From Zygnema cylindricum (lineage: Eukaryota; Streptophyta; Zygnematophyceae; Zygnematales; Zygnemataceae): DNA of 64,000 nucleotides. Below, one piece after another: positions 55,802 through 64,000 of the stretch. Under the pieces are notes generated by a model, which saw only the letters and a program-made list of their open reading frames with translations, was not told the DNA's origin and made no database searches. Made by a program: the position numbers and the translations under genes. The first letter of the stretch is position 1. Every line of letters begins with the position of its first letter. The stretch covers positions 182,965 to 246,964 of the forward strand of contig JBBHKE010000116.1 in assembly GCA_037447655.1 (NCBI GenBank), in the 5' to 3' direction.

Positions 55802-57112
55802 TAGTAGTAGGTAGGAGGTATGACTCCTTTCCTTTCTTTCTCTGCTAATCAGGCACGATTTTTTAGTTTCGTTTTTTCGAGGTTGAATCGTGTCTTTTTC
55901 TCACCCGGTTGCAGTCTCCTTACTGACTGGTTGTTCGTCAATTGCTGGTTGTTCCTCAATTGCAGGTAGTTCAGGGTTCTTTGGTGTGGAGAGTGTTTTT
56001 TCTCCCTCGCTTTTAGTTTCACCATCTTCTATTGCCTTGGTGTCTTTCTCCATTTTTTCATCACTCAAGGACCACATTGAAGGCGAGTTGTCAATTCCGT
56101 TTTTATGGCTTCCACCGTCCTTTGTTTGCGGCAATTCTCCAAACTTTACGTTTTTGGTTATGGTAACTGTCTTAGTCTTTTTGGTAGCAATGCCATATGC
56201 TTTACATTGCTCATCATACCCGACAAATATCCCCTCAATCACTGTGGGTGCTAGCTTTCCTCCTCGATTGTTGTGGTTGTAAGCGTAATCTTTGCTAACA
56301 AACACTTTGAGATAGGAGAGATTGGGACGTCTGCCATGCCATTTTTCAAATGCGGTTGAGTTCTCTAACGCCCTCGTTGGGCATCGGTTTTTGAGATATG
56401 TCGTTGTGCAGACTGCTTCTCCCCAAAAGTCGGAGCTGACAGCGTGTGTTGCCATCATGTTTCGTGAGATTTCCAAGAGAGTTCGGTTCATGCTTTTTGC
56501 AACACCATTTTGTTGTGGGTTTCTAGGTGCAGTCAATTAGTGTTCGATCCCTTCCGAGGTGAGGAACTTCTTGAACTCCGCCGAGAGGTATTCGCCTCCA
56601 TTATCGCTTATTAAGCATTTAATTTTTGTCTCGTGTTTTTTCTCTACCATTGCTTTAAATGTCTTAAATTTCTGAAATACCTCTCTTTTTTGTTGGAGCA
56701 AGTATATATAAGTCATACAGTGAATTCGTCAGTGAAGGTTACCAAATTTCTTCTCCCACTGCACGAGGGCACCCTTGTTGGGCCCCATACGTCAGAGTGA
56801 GTCAGTTCGAGTGGGCGAGAAGCTCATGTTCTTCCTTATTTTGAAAATGGGAGGCGATGAGATTTCCCCATCTTACAACCGTGGCAAGGCTCTTTGGAAT
56901 CTTTGACGGTGGTTAGATATCTTCCATTTGCCAAAATTGTTTGCGATTAGCTTTTTCATTCTATCATTGTGGAGGTGGCCAAGTTTGCATATGCCAAAGG
57001 AGTTGGTTGTATGTTGGTTATGTCGGTTTGTTAGCTTTCCCTTTGTTGTCTGTAGATTCTTTTGTGATAACATTCTCCTTGATCTCCTCTTTCTCTTAGG
57101 TGTTCTCTCCAT
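55802..57112 (-). pseudogene. Copia-3 right copy: pre-integrase and integrase
   Basis: 57112-56873 gives CKLGHLHNDRMKKLIANN. The core (56870-56540) is broken by many stops, with HSDVWGPTR still readable. 56536-55901 is a 211-codon frame with PQQNGVAKSMNRTLLEISRN, FWGEAVCTTTYLKNRCPTRA and GIFVGYDEQCKAYGI, followed by an acidic variable linker. A 15-nt tandem repeat (AIEEQPAIDEQP) lies in the linker. Confidence 0.8.
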
Positions 57113-58423
57113 GGGGTGGAAGGACAGCTAGGGCTGCGAGAGCTAGAGAACGTGGCTTTGGGCTGCATTTCAACAGATATGAGCGATCAACCATTCTCTC
57201 TCCTTCTACGATGGTAAAGCCAACTCTCACCATCTTTATCTTTCTGTCTTTCTGCCAGATTGGGATAATTCCACTGTCTTCTGCTTGGGGAATTGAATAG
57301 AGATTTCGTTTGAAAGTTGGGACGTAAAGCACATTCTTGATTATGCGTGAGACCAATCTTCCATCAACTAACGCCTCAATCATCATGTCTCCTTTGCCTG
57401 TGCAGAGGGACGTGTGGTTGTCTCCCATGTATATACGGGAGGGAGCAGTTTACTTGAAATTCGAGAACCACTCGCGGCGAAAGCACATGTGTTCAGACGC
57501 TCCGGTGTCCACCATCCAATCGTTGTTGCTAGATGAGAGGGCGGATGCCATCATGGCGTGCGATTGAACGATCTCCTTTCCATTTCTTTTCCCCTTTTTC
57601 AACTTTGATTCATCCACTTTGTCATGTTGTTTGTCTTAGATGTACTTTCGACAGACAGAGATGAAGTGTCTAAGCTTGTCGCAATAGAAACACTTCTTGT
57701 CTTTCTTATCTCGACCTTCTCGTTTGTCTTTTTCTTTGTGAGGGAATCTCCCCTTTCCAGATGCAAACGCGGAGCTCTTACCATTGAGCACTCGATTGGA
57801 CATGATTTAAGTGTTGATCTCATCTTTCAAGAGGGCTTCAACCACCTCGTTGCACTTCCAATTCTTGGGGTCTGATCGATTTAACCACGTGAGTATTGGC
57901 TTGTACTTAAGGGGTAGGTACAGCATGAGAAGTGTGATCTTGGTGTCCATGGGAAGGGAGAAGCCAACGGCGTCGGCTTCGGCCAAGAGGTTGGCGTAAT
58001 GAGAGGTGTAAGCCTCCATTGATGTTCTATCTTGGTAGATAGTGGTCATCAATGATTTTCCTAGCTTGATTCGTGCGGTCATTCCTCAAAGTTTGTGAGT
58101 CGTTGCGAGTGACTCCCAAATTTCGGCAGAAGATTTGCAGCGAGTGACATTGCGAAGTTGGTTAATCGGCTAGACCTCTGATCAAAGTGTTCTTTGCTCT
58201 GATTTTATTTCGTATCCCATTCCGCAATTGATTTTTTCTCATCAGCATTGATGTCGTTTGCGTTTGTAGGAACAGGACGTGGCTCTGTTCGGGTAACGAT
58301 ACCTAAACAGCCTCTCTCCTCAAGGGCTGCTTCAGCCCGACATCTCCAGAGTTGGTAATTCCTGCCTTCAAACTTATCGAGATTGGAATGGGGGCCCGTA
58401 ACCTGAAAACCGGAGTCGGCCAT
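57113..58423 (-). pseudogene. Copia-3 gag, zinc knuckle and protease
   Basis: Gag starts at an ATG at 58423 inside the LTR (MADSGFQVTGPHSNLDK), reading through the primer site, then FEGRNYQLWRCRAEAALEER. Further pieces are 58082-57807 (MEAYTSHYANLLAEADAVGF; LPLKYKPIL), a CCHC knuckle CFYCDKLRHFISVC in a shifted frame near 57640-57700, and the protease core NDWMVDTGASEHMCF near 57490-57530, followed by a TAA. Protease resumes at 57428 (MGDNHTSLCTGKGDMMIEAL; NVLYVPTFKRNL). Frames change several times. Confidence 0.8.
58390..58403 (-). other. Copia-3 primer-binding site (half initiator-tRNA-Met type)
   Basis: On the minus strand GGTTACGGGCCCCC directly follows the LTR end CGGTTTTCA. It differs by two bases from the GGTTATGGGCCCACC of Copia-1, so it is a decayed form of the same internal-tRNA primer site. 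Confidence 0.55.
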
Positions 58424-58986
58424 TTCGAGTAACCAAGAAGAAAATTGGGACCACGGATGTGCAATCCAGCAGAGGAAACTCAAGTCCAAACTCACATTCG
58501 TCACAAAGTGCAAAGAATCAGACAAGATAGGAGAGAGAGAGAGAGGAGAAGGCATTCACATGTAAAACAAGATAGGAAAGGCTCTTAGGAGTCCATTATA
58601 AAATTGGAGTAAAAACAAAAGATGTAAATTTGGACGATTTGTTTAATAAAGCCTAGTTGTTTTCCTTACCTTTATGAATGATAAATCTAAGTTTGCAAAA
58701 ACTAACTACTTAAGCCTAAGAGCAAGCAAAGAATCTAAGTGGCAGTCCAATGACAAAGTGCCACGTGCCTAATTTGACAACCTACAATAATGCATCTACA
58801 ATAATGACAACCTATAATAATGCATCTACAATAATGCACTTGCAGAGGCGCTGACACACATACTCACCCTAAATAGTGTGCCATAAATATCGCAGGTCAG
58901 GGTAAGTACATTTCGATTTCGCGTGTGGTCGAAATCGGCGTGGTACTGAGTCGAAATGATTGCCCAGAGTCGCACTAAAAACAACA
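58404..58986 (-). repeat. Copia-3 5' LTR
   Basis: 583 bp on the minus strand from TGTTGTTTTTAGTGCGACTC to CGGTTTTCA, matching 49401-49982 with roughly 10% difference and small indels (an extra CAACCTATAATAATGCATC unit near 58810). Confidence 0.85.
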
Positions 58987-60600
58987 CTCCTTCTCCATCT
59001 CTATCTCCTCCTCCACCTTCTCCTTCTCCTTAGTCACCACCTCCATCTCCTCTTCTCACTCCTATTCCCTCTCCATCTCCTCTCCCACCTTCTCCTCCAC
59101 CACCATCTCTTCCTCCAACTTTTCTTCCCCTCAATCTCTACCTCCATCTCTTTCTCTAGCTCCTCCTCTCATTCAACCTCCTCCACCTTCACCAATTTCT
59201 CCTCCTCAAATGCCGCCTCCATCTCCCTCTCCCCCTTATCCTCTTCGAACACCTCCTCCTGCTTTTCCTCTTTCTCCTTCTACTCCTCAAACAAAACCAC
59301 CATCTCCCACTCTACAACCTCCTCCTCCTCCTCCGCAGTTTCCAACTCTACCTGCACTAAACTTTCCTATTCTCAAACCTCCTCCAAGATCTCCTTCTCT
59401 CAAATCGCCTTGCCCTCCTATGTCACCTCCAAACTCTCCACCTCTCGAATCTCCTCTTTCCAACTCTCCTCCCCCTCCCAAACCTCCTTTTAACACTCCT
59501 CCCAAATCTCCTCCTAAATATCCTCCTCTCAAATTTCCTCCTCCTACTCTTCTCCATCTCTTCCTCTCATATCTCGACCTCCCAACTCTCCTCCCCATAT
59601 ATCTCCACCCCCTCTCAAATCTTTTTCTCCGAAATCCCCTCCGCCCATTCCTCCCCCTTCTACTAACTCTCCGCCATCTTTATCTATCAAATCACCACCT
59701 CCCTACTCTCCTCCTCCTACCCCTCAACCCCCTCACAAATCTCCCCTTCCTAAATCCCCTCCCCTTAACAAATATCCTCCTCCTCTTAACCCCCCCCCCC
59801 TCTCCTAAATCTCCCCCTCTTAAATCTCCTTCTCCTCCCAAATCTTCCCCTCCTAAATCTCCTCCTCACAAATCTCCTCCTCTTAAATCACCCCCTCCCC
59901 TCCTAAATCTCCCCCTCTTAAATCTCCTCCTCCTCCAAAATCTCCCCCTTTTAAATCTCCTCCTCCTCCCCAATCTCCTCCTCTTTCTAAATCTCTCCCT
60001 CGCACCCTGAAAGATAGATAGCCAAGAATAGCAGAAAATACACCACAATGGATGCAAGACAAAACGACAAAGAGATCTGGAAAAAGTCTTTTATTTCACC
60101 GGAGGCTTTACCCTCCATAATACAAATTCAGATCACTCTACATATTCCTTGTTATGTCTTTATCACAACCCTCCTCCCCCTCCTAATTCTTCTCCTCCCC
60201 TCAAATATTCTCCTCTGTCTCCTCTCAAATGTTCTCTCCCTCCTGAATCCCCTCCTCCTAAACCTCGTCTTTCTCCCAAATCCCCTTCCCTCAAATCCCC
60301 TCTCCCTCCTAAATTTCCTCCTTTCAAATCTCCCCCCCCTTCTAAATCTCCTCCTCTCAAGTTGTCTCCTCCTCCCAAATCTCCCCCCCTCCTAAATCTC
60401 CTCTTCTCAAATTTTCTCCTCTCCCTCCTCCCATACCTCTTCTCCCTAAATCTCTTCCTCTCGAATCACCTTCTCCTAAGTTTCCTCCTCCTCTAAAATT
60501 CCCTCCTTTTAAATCGCCTCCTCGTAAATCTCCTCCTCCCAAAAAACCTCCTTAATCTCCTTCTCTTCCCAAATATCCTCCTACATAAGTCTCCTCTATG
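58987..60600 (+). pseudogene. Proline-rich KSPP-repeat (extensin/HRGP-like) sequence, frame broken
   Basis: About 1.6 kb of CT-rich minisatellite with an AAATCTCCTCC-type 12-bp unit. Translation on the plus strand alternates between frames giving SPPLKSPPP, PPKSPPKYPPLKFPPP and similar (best at 59210-59560, 59790-59900, 60149-60390). Others give leucine-rich nonsense. KSPP blocks resemble hydroxyproline-rich wall proteins, but there is no signal peptide or continuous frame, so this is either a decayed gene or a simple repeat. A related piece with similar 3' flank (AAGTCTAGGA-AAAACA) lies at 63530-63750, implying the whole is a dispersed repeat. Confidence 0.4.
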
Positions 60601-60980
60601 CAAATACTTGACTTCTCTCCTCTCCTCCTCACTCCCTTTCCCTTCCCAAATCTCCTTCTCCCACCCAATTTTTTTCCTCCCAAATCTCTTCTAGTCGAAT
60701 CTCTTCCTCATACCTCGCCTCCCCTTTTCAATCTTCTCCCATTTCTCTTTCAGTGCTAAAATCTTCTCCTCCATTTCTAGAGGATACATAAGTCTAGGAA
60801 AAAAACAGTTAAAAGTCATAATGCCAATAATGACAAGTCTAAGAAATAACATTTGAAGTCACAATGTCATAAAAAAATGTTGGGACAACCTGTTGATTTT
60901 CAATGCGTTCCATACAATTTCGTTCGATGGACAATTTTGGTCAAGTTTGTACTTTATCAAGTACCAGCATCGATTCGCGG
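60601..60980. other. 3' flank of the proline-rich repeat; no gene
   Basis: CT-rich tail fading to AT-rich DNA. ACATAAGTCTAGGA and CAATAATGACAAGTCTAAGA are tandem-like at 60785-60845. Confidence 0.5.
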
Positions 60981-61338
60981 CATAGAGGTTTCATTCGTAC
61001 GAATTTCGAAATTTTTACAAATATGAGTTATTTTTTAAAAAATTTGAACTTTTCGTTAAATTCGGACAGAGTGTACGGATGAAAGTTGTACAAACGTACG
61101 AAATATAAGGGCGGGATTTGTACGAACTGACGGAATGTACGGAAATTTCTTGAAAAGAGACGTTCCTTCAATTTAAATTGGATTTGGAGTTTTGGACATT
61201 TCGAACTTTCGATTAAAAGTTTAAGTTGTCGTATTATATTTCATTTTTGATTAAATGTATAGAGTCAAATTCGGTCAACGAATATAGTTTGTTTTCATGC
61301 GTTTCATTCGTGCGTATACTACGAATGAAACCTCTATG
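60981..61338. mobile_element. hAT-like MITE
   Basis: 358 bp with ends CATAGAGGTTTCATTCGTA and TACGAATGAAACCTCTATG (near-perfect inverted repeats). Flanks ATTCGCGG and GTTCGCGG are an 8-bp duplication with one mismatch. Non-coding, GTACGG-rich. Confidence 0.75.
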
Positions 61339-61848
61339 GTTCGCGGACCTCCGTCGACGTATTAAAAAGAGCGAATCTTTATTTCAAAAAGTGCGAACAA
61401 AAAAACAAGTGCGCATTCACGAACAGCATTTGAAGACATCCAGTCGAACAAAATAATGACACGTGGACGGAGCACCACATCTGCACCATACACTCAACTT
61501 AGGGTGAGTCCCCATGTAATCGGTACTTTGATAAAGTATTTTGGACTATAGTAAGATTCTCCGTACTACTTTGAAGAGCGTCCCAATGTGCGAAAAATGA
61601 AATCGGAACTTTTGCAGGTGACGGTTGTAGGCGTAGGTACAATTTTGTGACAGATGAAGACGACTACGAAACTTTCGACAATCGCTGACGCCAACTAAAA
61701 CAACGACAGTTGTAGACGTCTAGATTTTTGTAATTTTGTGACATTGTAGATGTTTAGGGTTTTGTGATATTGTGAGTTTTGTGACGTTGTAGATGTTAGG
61801 GTTTTGTGATATTGTAACGCCATGCTTGTTGAGGATCAGTGGTTAAAT

Positions 61849-61920
61849 GTCCAAGCCGGGGATCGAACCCGGGACATTGAGTTAGACATACACTAGCTCT
61901 ACCAACTGAACTACCCGGCC
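61849..61920 (-). tRNA. tRNA-like sequence inside the miniature element's LTR
   Basis: 72 nt. Acceptor GGCCGGG/CTTGGAC (6 of 7 with G-T), D-arm GTTC/GAGC, T-arm CCGGG-TTCGATC-CCCGG (5 of 5). A box TAGTTCAGTTGG, B box GGTTCGATCCC, both close to consensus. Only 3 of 5 anticodon-stem pairs form. The loop ATGTCTA would give GTC (Asp), but this is unsafe. Only TTT follows, so the terminator is weaker than in the other copy. Confidence 0.55.
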
Positions 61921-62080
61921 GATTGTGCATGCAAGCGCCTGAAACCGAATTTACGGCAATGAACGGCGCTGACGGAACCAGCATATACTGCGATACACAC
62001 GCGTGGAGTCCAAAGTGGACATTCCTCCAACATGCCCCCTCACGATGTACTCCATCTCGTGTGGCTTGCCAACGCCCCCT

Positions 62081-62093
62081 GGCTCTGATACCA
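62081..62093 (-). other. Primer-binding site for initiator tRNA-Met 3' end
   Basis: TGGTATCAGAGCC on the minus strand, immediately after the LTR end, is the standard plant primer site complementary to the 3' end of initiator tRNA-Met. Confidence 0.75.
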
Positions 62094-62854
62094 TGTTAAG
62101 ATTCCTAGAATCGGGGGATGGAATGAACGATTCCAATAAAAGGATTGATGAGCCGGCCAGGCATTTGTGACAAGACGACGTCACAAATTCAAGATCTTTC
62201 CGCCATGGCTATCCGATTTCGTTTTTTTGACTTTTCTCACTCGACTTGGCATAAAAATATACAAAAAGGTAGTCAAAATAATTATTTTTTAAATATCTTT
62301 TATTTCATACTAGTATTGTCGTGCCTCGTTCTAAAAAGTGAGATGTAAAGGTGATAGTGTAAGAGGGAGAGGGGAGAGGCGACGACGGCGCAAAATTCTA
62401 CAAAGGACCCATGAATGAAAGTGGAGGTGAGACCCCTGCAGATTTGTTCCCGTACATGCTCGTCTTTTCCGTACATGCATGTGACAAGCAGGGAGAAAAA
62501 TAATGAGTTCTCTTCCTCATCCAAAATTTTTCCCACTCGTGTGGCGCGTGCGTGGACTGTTTTTCATTCGTTTACTTGGGTGGTACGTTTCCTAAAATCC
62601 AATCGCGAGGTGATTTTTGATGAAGTTTTTTGACGGGCTGCATTCTCTTGTCTAGGGATTGAAAAAAGAAAACGCCAAAATACATTCAGATGACGACAAA
62701 AATGAAGTACATTCAAAGTATCGACTTGATGTTTGCTTTACTTTTAAGGAATTGATCTTTTTGTACGGATAACGTTTTTTCTCGTACCGAATTGCGTTTT
62801 GGGTGAAAACGACAGAAAAATGTCGATACTTTAATACATGGGGACATACCCTTA

Positions 62855-63529
62855 GACATTATTATGAATAGTAAGGTTACTCGAATAAATCATGGCTACA
62901 CCCCATTGGTCAATTAAGGACTAAGAAACCTTAGGAAGGCATTTAATGGCAAGGGATGTTATCAATTCCGGGTAATTTTTGCAGTATACGTCACTTCATC
63001 ATTTATTTCCAGCAAAGGGCCTACAGGCGCTAGAAGTTAGGGTTTAAAGTTGTGTTGAGTCAAATTATTTTTTTGTGTTAATTTATGTCATTTGAGCAAT
63101 CTCGAGTCTCCTGTAGTATTACTGCAAAGGTCCTTGACTATACACTAACTTAAAGCTGCAAATTGCAATATGCAACATTCATTTAATTCATTTGTTTGTG
63201 TGGTGCTTATCGGTTTGTGAACACATTGTTAAATCCACAACCTTCCCTGCCTATCCAGTGTATTTTGTTGCCTTTGTCACTGCTTTCTCGTGCCCTCTCG
63301 TGCCCTCTCGTGCCCTCTCGTACCCTCTCTTTAACATATCTGGATACTGGGTGGACGATCCCGTCAAAGGAAATAATGAGCCGGCCTGCGCCACCAGCCT
63401 GGATAACTTGGCTGGTGAGTCCTTCTTGTTACATATTTTAGTGTGGATCCGGATATCGATCGCTACATTTTTCGTACGTCAACAGATGCCTCATAAGCTT
63501 GGCATGCCTTAAGCAAATACATCCAAAAT
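62855..63529. other. No gene; 10-bp tandem repeat
   Basis: Four tandem copies of CGTGCCCTCT (about 63290-63330). Frames at 63192-63512 lack recognisable features. Confidence 0.5.
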
Positions 63530-63750
63530 CGTTCCTTCCTCCCAAATGTCTTATGGGAAAATCTCCTCCTCATAACTCTTTGGTTCCTCAAATGCCCTCT
63601 GAAATATCCTCCTCTAAAATCTTCTCATAAATGGCCTCCTCCTTTCAATTCTCTCGCTGCATCTCCTTCACTTCTGAAAACTCCCCCTCCCCCTGAATCT
63701 CTCTAAGATAAAAAAGTCTAGGACAAAACATTTTAGGTTTTTGTTAAGAG
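63530..63750 (+). repeat. Second fragment of the proline-rich repeat family
   Basis: CT-rich with AAATCTCCTCCTC and CTCCCCCTCC words, ending in AAAGTCTAGGACAAAACA, which parallels the end of the 59-60.8 kb array. Confidence 0.5.
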
Positions 63751-64000
63751 TAATTTCCGGTATGTTAGCGTACGTCCACCTTAGTCTCATTTCGTCCTAG
63801 GTCAACCGAGACCATACTCCACTTATTTAAGTACGGTCTCGTCCACTTAGTCTTTTGTCCTACGAGAACAAAGACCGTACTCCACTTATTCAAGTGCGGT
63901 CTTATAATTGTACTTTTGGTCTTATTCTTTCCTTTTCTTTTCGTCGGTCAACTTTGTCTAATAGATTTGGTCTTTGTGTAGCCGCCCAAATCTACTTTGT
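63751..64000. repeat. Duplicated imperfect hairpin at the window end
   Basis: Two tandem ~65-bp units contain GACCGTACTCCACTTATT and its near inverse AAGTGCGGTC, each able to form an imperfect hairpin (63808-63832, 63879-63902). No gene. Confidence 0.5.

Larger units (their letters stand above)
49401..58986 (-). mobile_element. Copia-3: Ty1/Copia element with internal 3.5-kb tandem duplication
   Basis: Minus-strand element, 5' LTR at right (58404-58986), 3' LTR at left (49401-49982). From right to left: primer site, gag, protease, integrase, reverse transcriptase, RNase H and an internal tail, then a jump back into the protease region with integrase, reverse transcriptase, RNase H and tail repeated. 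The repeated units are 53738-57250 and 50231-53733. Flanking 5-mers (AAAAG and CTCCT) differ, so no target duplication survives. Both coding copies have stops and shifts. Confidence 0.85.
61827..62159 (-). mobile_element. Miniature LTR retrotransposon (TRIM-like) with tRNA-like sequence in its LTR
   Basis: Read on the minus strand: a 66-bp remnant of the 5' LTR (62159-62094) ending CTAGGAATCTTAACA; the primer site TGGTATCAGAGCC; 61 bp of internal sequence in all; the purine tract GTGAGGGGGCA; then a 206-bp 3' LTR (62032-61827) from TGTTGGAGGAATGTCCAC to GATCCTCAACA. The LTR matches the solo LTR at 48652-48897 in its first ~190 bp. No coding sequence. The 5' LTR is truncated and its end differs from the 3' LTR end, so the copy may be a recombinant. 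Confidence 0.65.
61502..62851. mobile_element. TTA-flanked non-autonomous element (family alpha), host of the miniature LTR element
   Basis: Ends GGGTGAGTCCCCATGT and ACATGGGGACATACCC with TTA on both sides (61499-61501, 62852-62854). The interior is colinear with 5122-6069, for example ATCGGTACTTTGATAAAG and TTTCCGCCATGG, except for the ~330-bp insertion at 61827-62159. Confidence 0.75.

Noticed and set aside
49401-58986. Two separate nested Copia elements
   Set aside because: There is only one LTR pair, and the joint at 53731-53737 has tail sequence but no LTR, so an internal tandem duplication fits better.

Overview
This window looks like nuclear DNA of a streptophyte (land plant or charophyte alga). 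It has a Golgi GDP-sugar transporter of the plant GONST3/GONST4 clade, a secreted plant-type LysM protein split by a GT-AG intron, and LTR retrotransposons whose primer-binding sites fit plant initiator-tRNA-Met. I cannot name the species. Only two genes look intact: the transporter (655-1779, minus) and the LysM protein (31466-32338, plus, two exons). A pogo-type transposase remnant (37.2-37.9 kb), a trihelix-like remnant (24.1-24.7 kb) and a GC-rich broken ORF of unknown family (26.8-27.6 kb) are the other coding traces. Nearly all the rest is mobile DNA, its wreckage, or simple repeats.

Layout. 0-2 kb: transporter between CCT and GGA tracts. 2.6-7.6 kb: inverted-repeat DNA elements, one a three-level nest. 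7.9-8.2 kb: CCCT tract and a tandem duplication. 8.4-18.3 kb: solo or collapsed LTRs of one Copia family around AT-rich DNA. 18.3-24.1 kb: a decayed Copia element (Copia-1). 26.7-28.1 kb: an LTR end fused to GC-rich sequence. 29.5-30.8 kb: a recent 352-bp direct duplication. 33.2-36.8 kb: minus-strand Copia remnant (Copia-2) with an ~810-bp duplicated block. 38.2-39.1 kb: a hairpin-rich ~160-bp satellite. 39.7-40.5 kb: a GGGAGA tract. 41.9-47.4 kb: five related elements with 3-bp TTA/TAA-type duplications, two in inverted orientation. 48.65-48.9 kb: a solo LTR holding a tRNA-like sequence. 49.4-59.0 kb: a 9.6-kb minus-strand Copia element (Copia-3) with a 3.5-kb internal tandem duplication. 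59.0-60.6 kb: proline-rich KSPP-type repeats. 61.0-62.9 kb: a MITE, then a TTA-flanked element into which a miniature tRNA-bearing LTR element has inserted.

The most unusual system is the miniature LTR element seen at 48652-48897 and 61827-62159. Its LTR carries a tRNA-like cloverleaf with A- and B-box sequences; in one copy an exact T5 follows. The second copy has an internal region of only 61 bp, consisting of little more than a primer-binding site and a polypurine tract. This is analogous to the 5S-rRNA-carrying Cassandra TRIMs. LTRs of the larger Copia family also hold tRNA-like modules, in antisense. The Copia elements appear primed by an internal half of initiator tRNA-Met, whereas the miniature element uses the tRNA 3' end.
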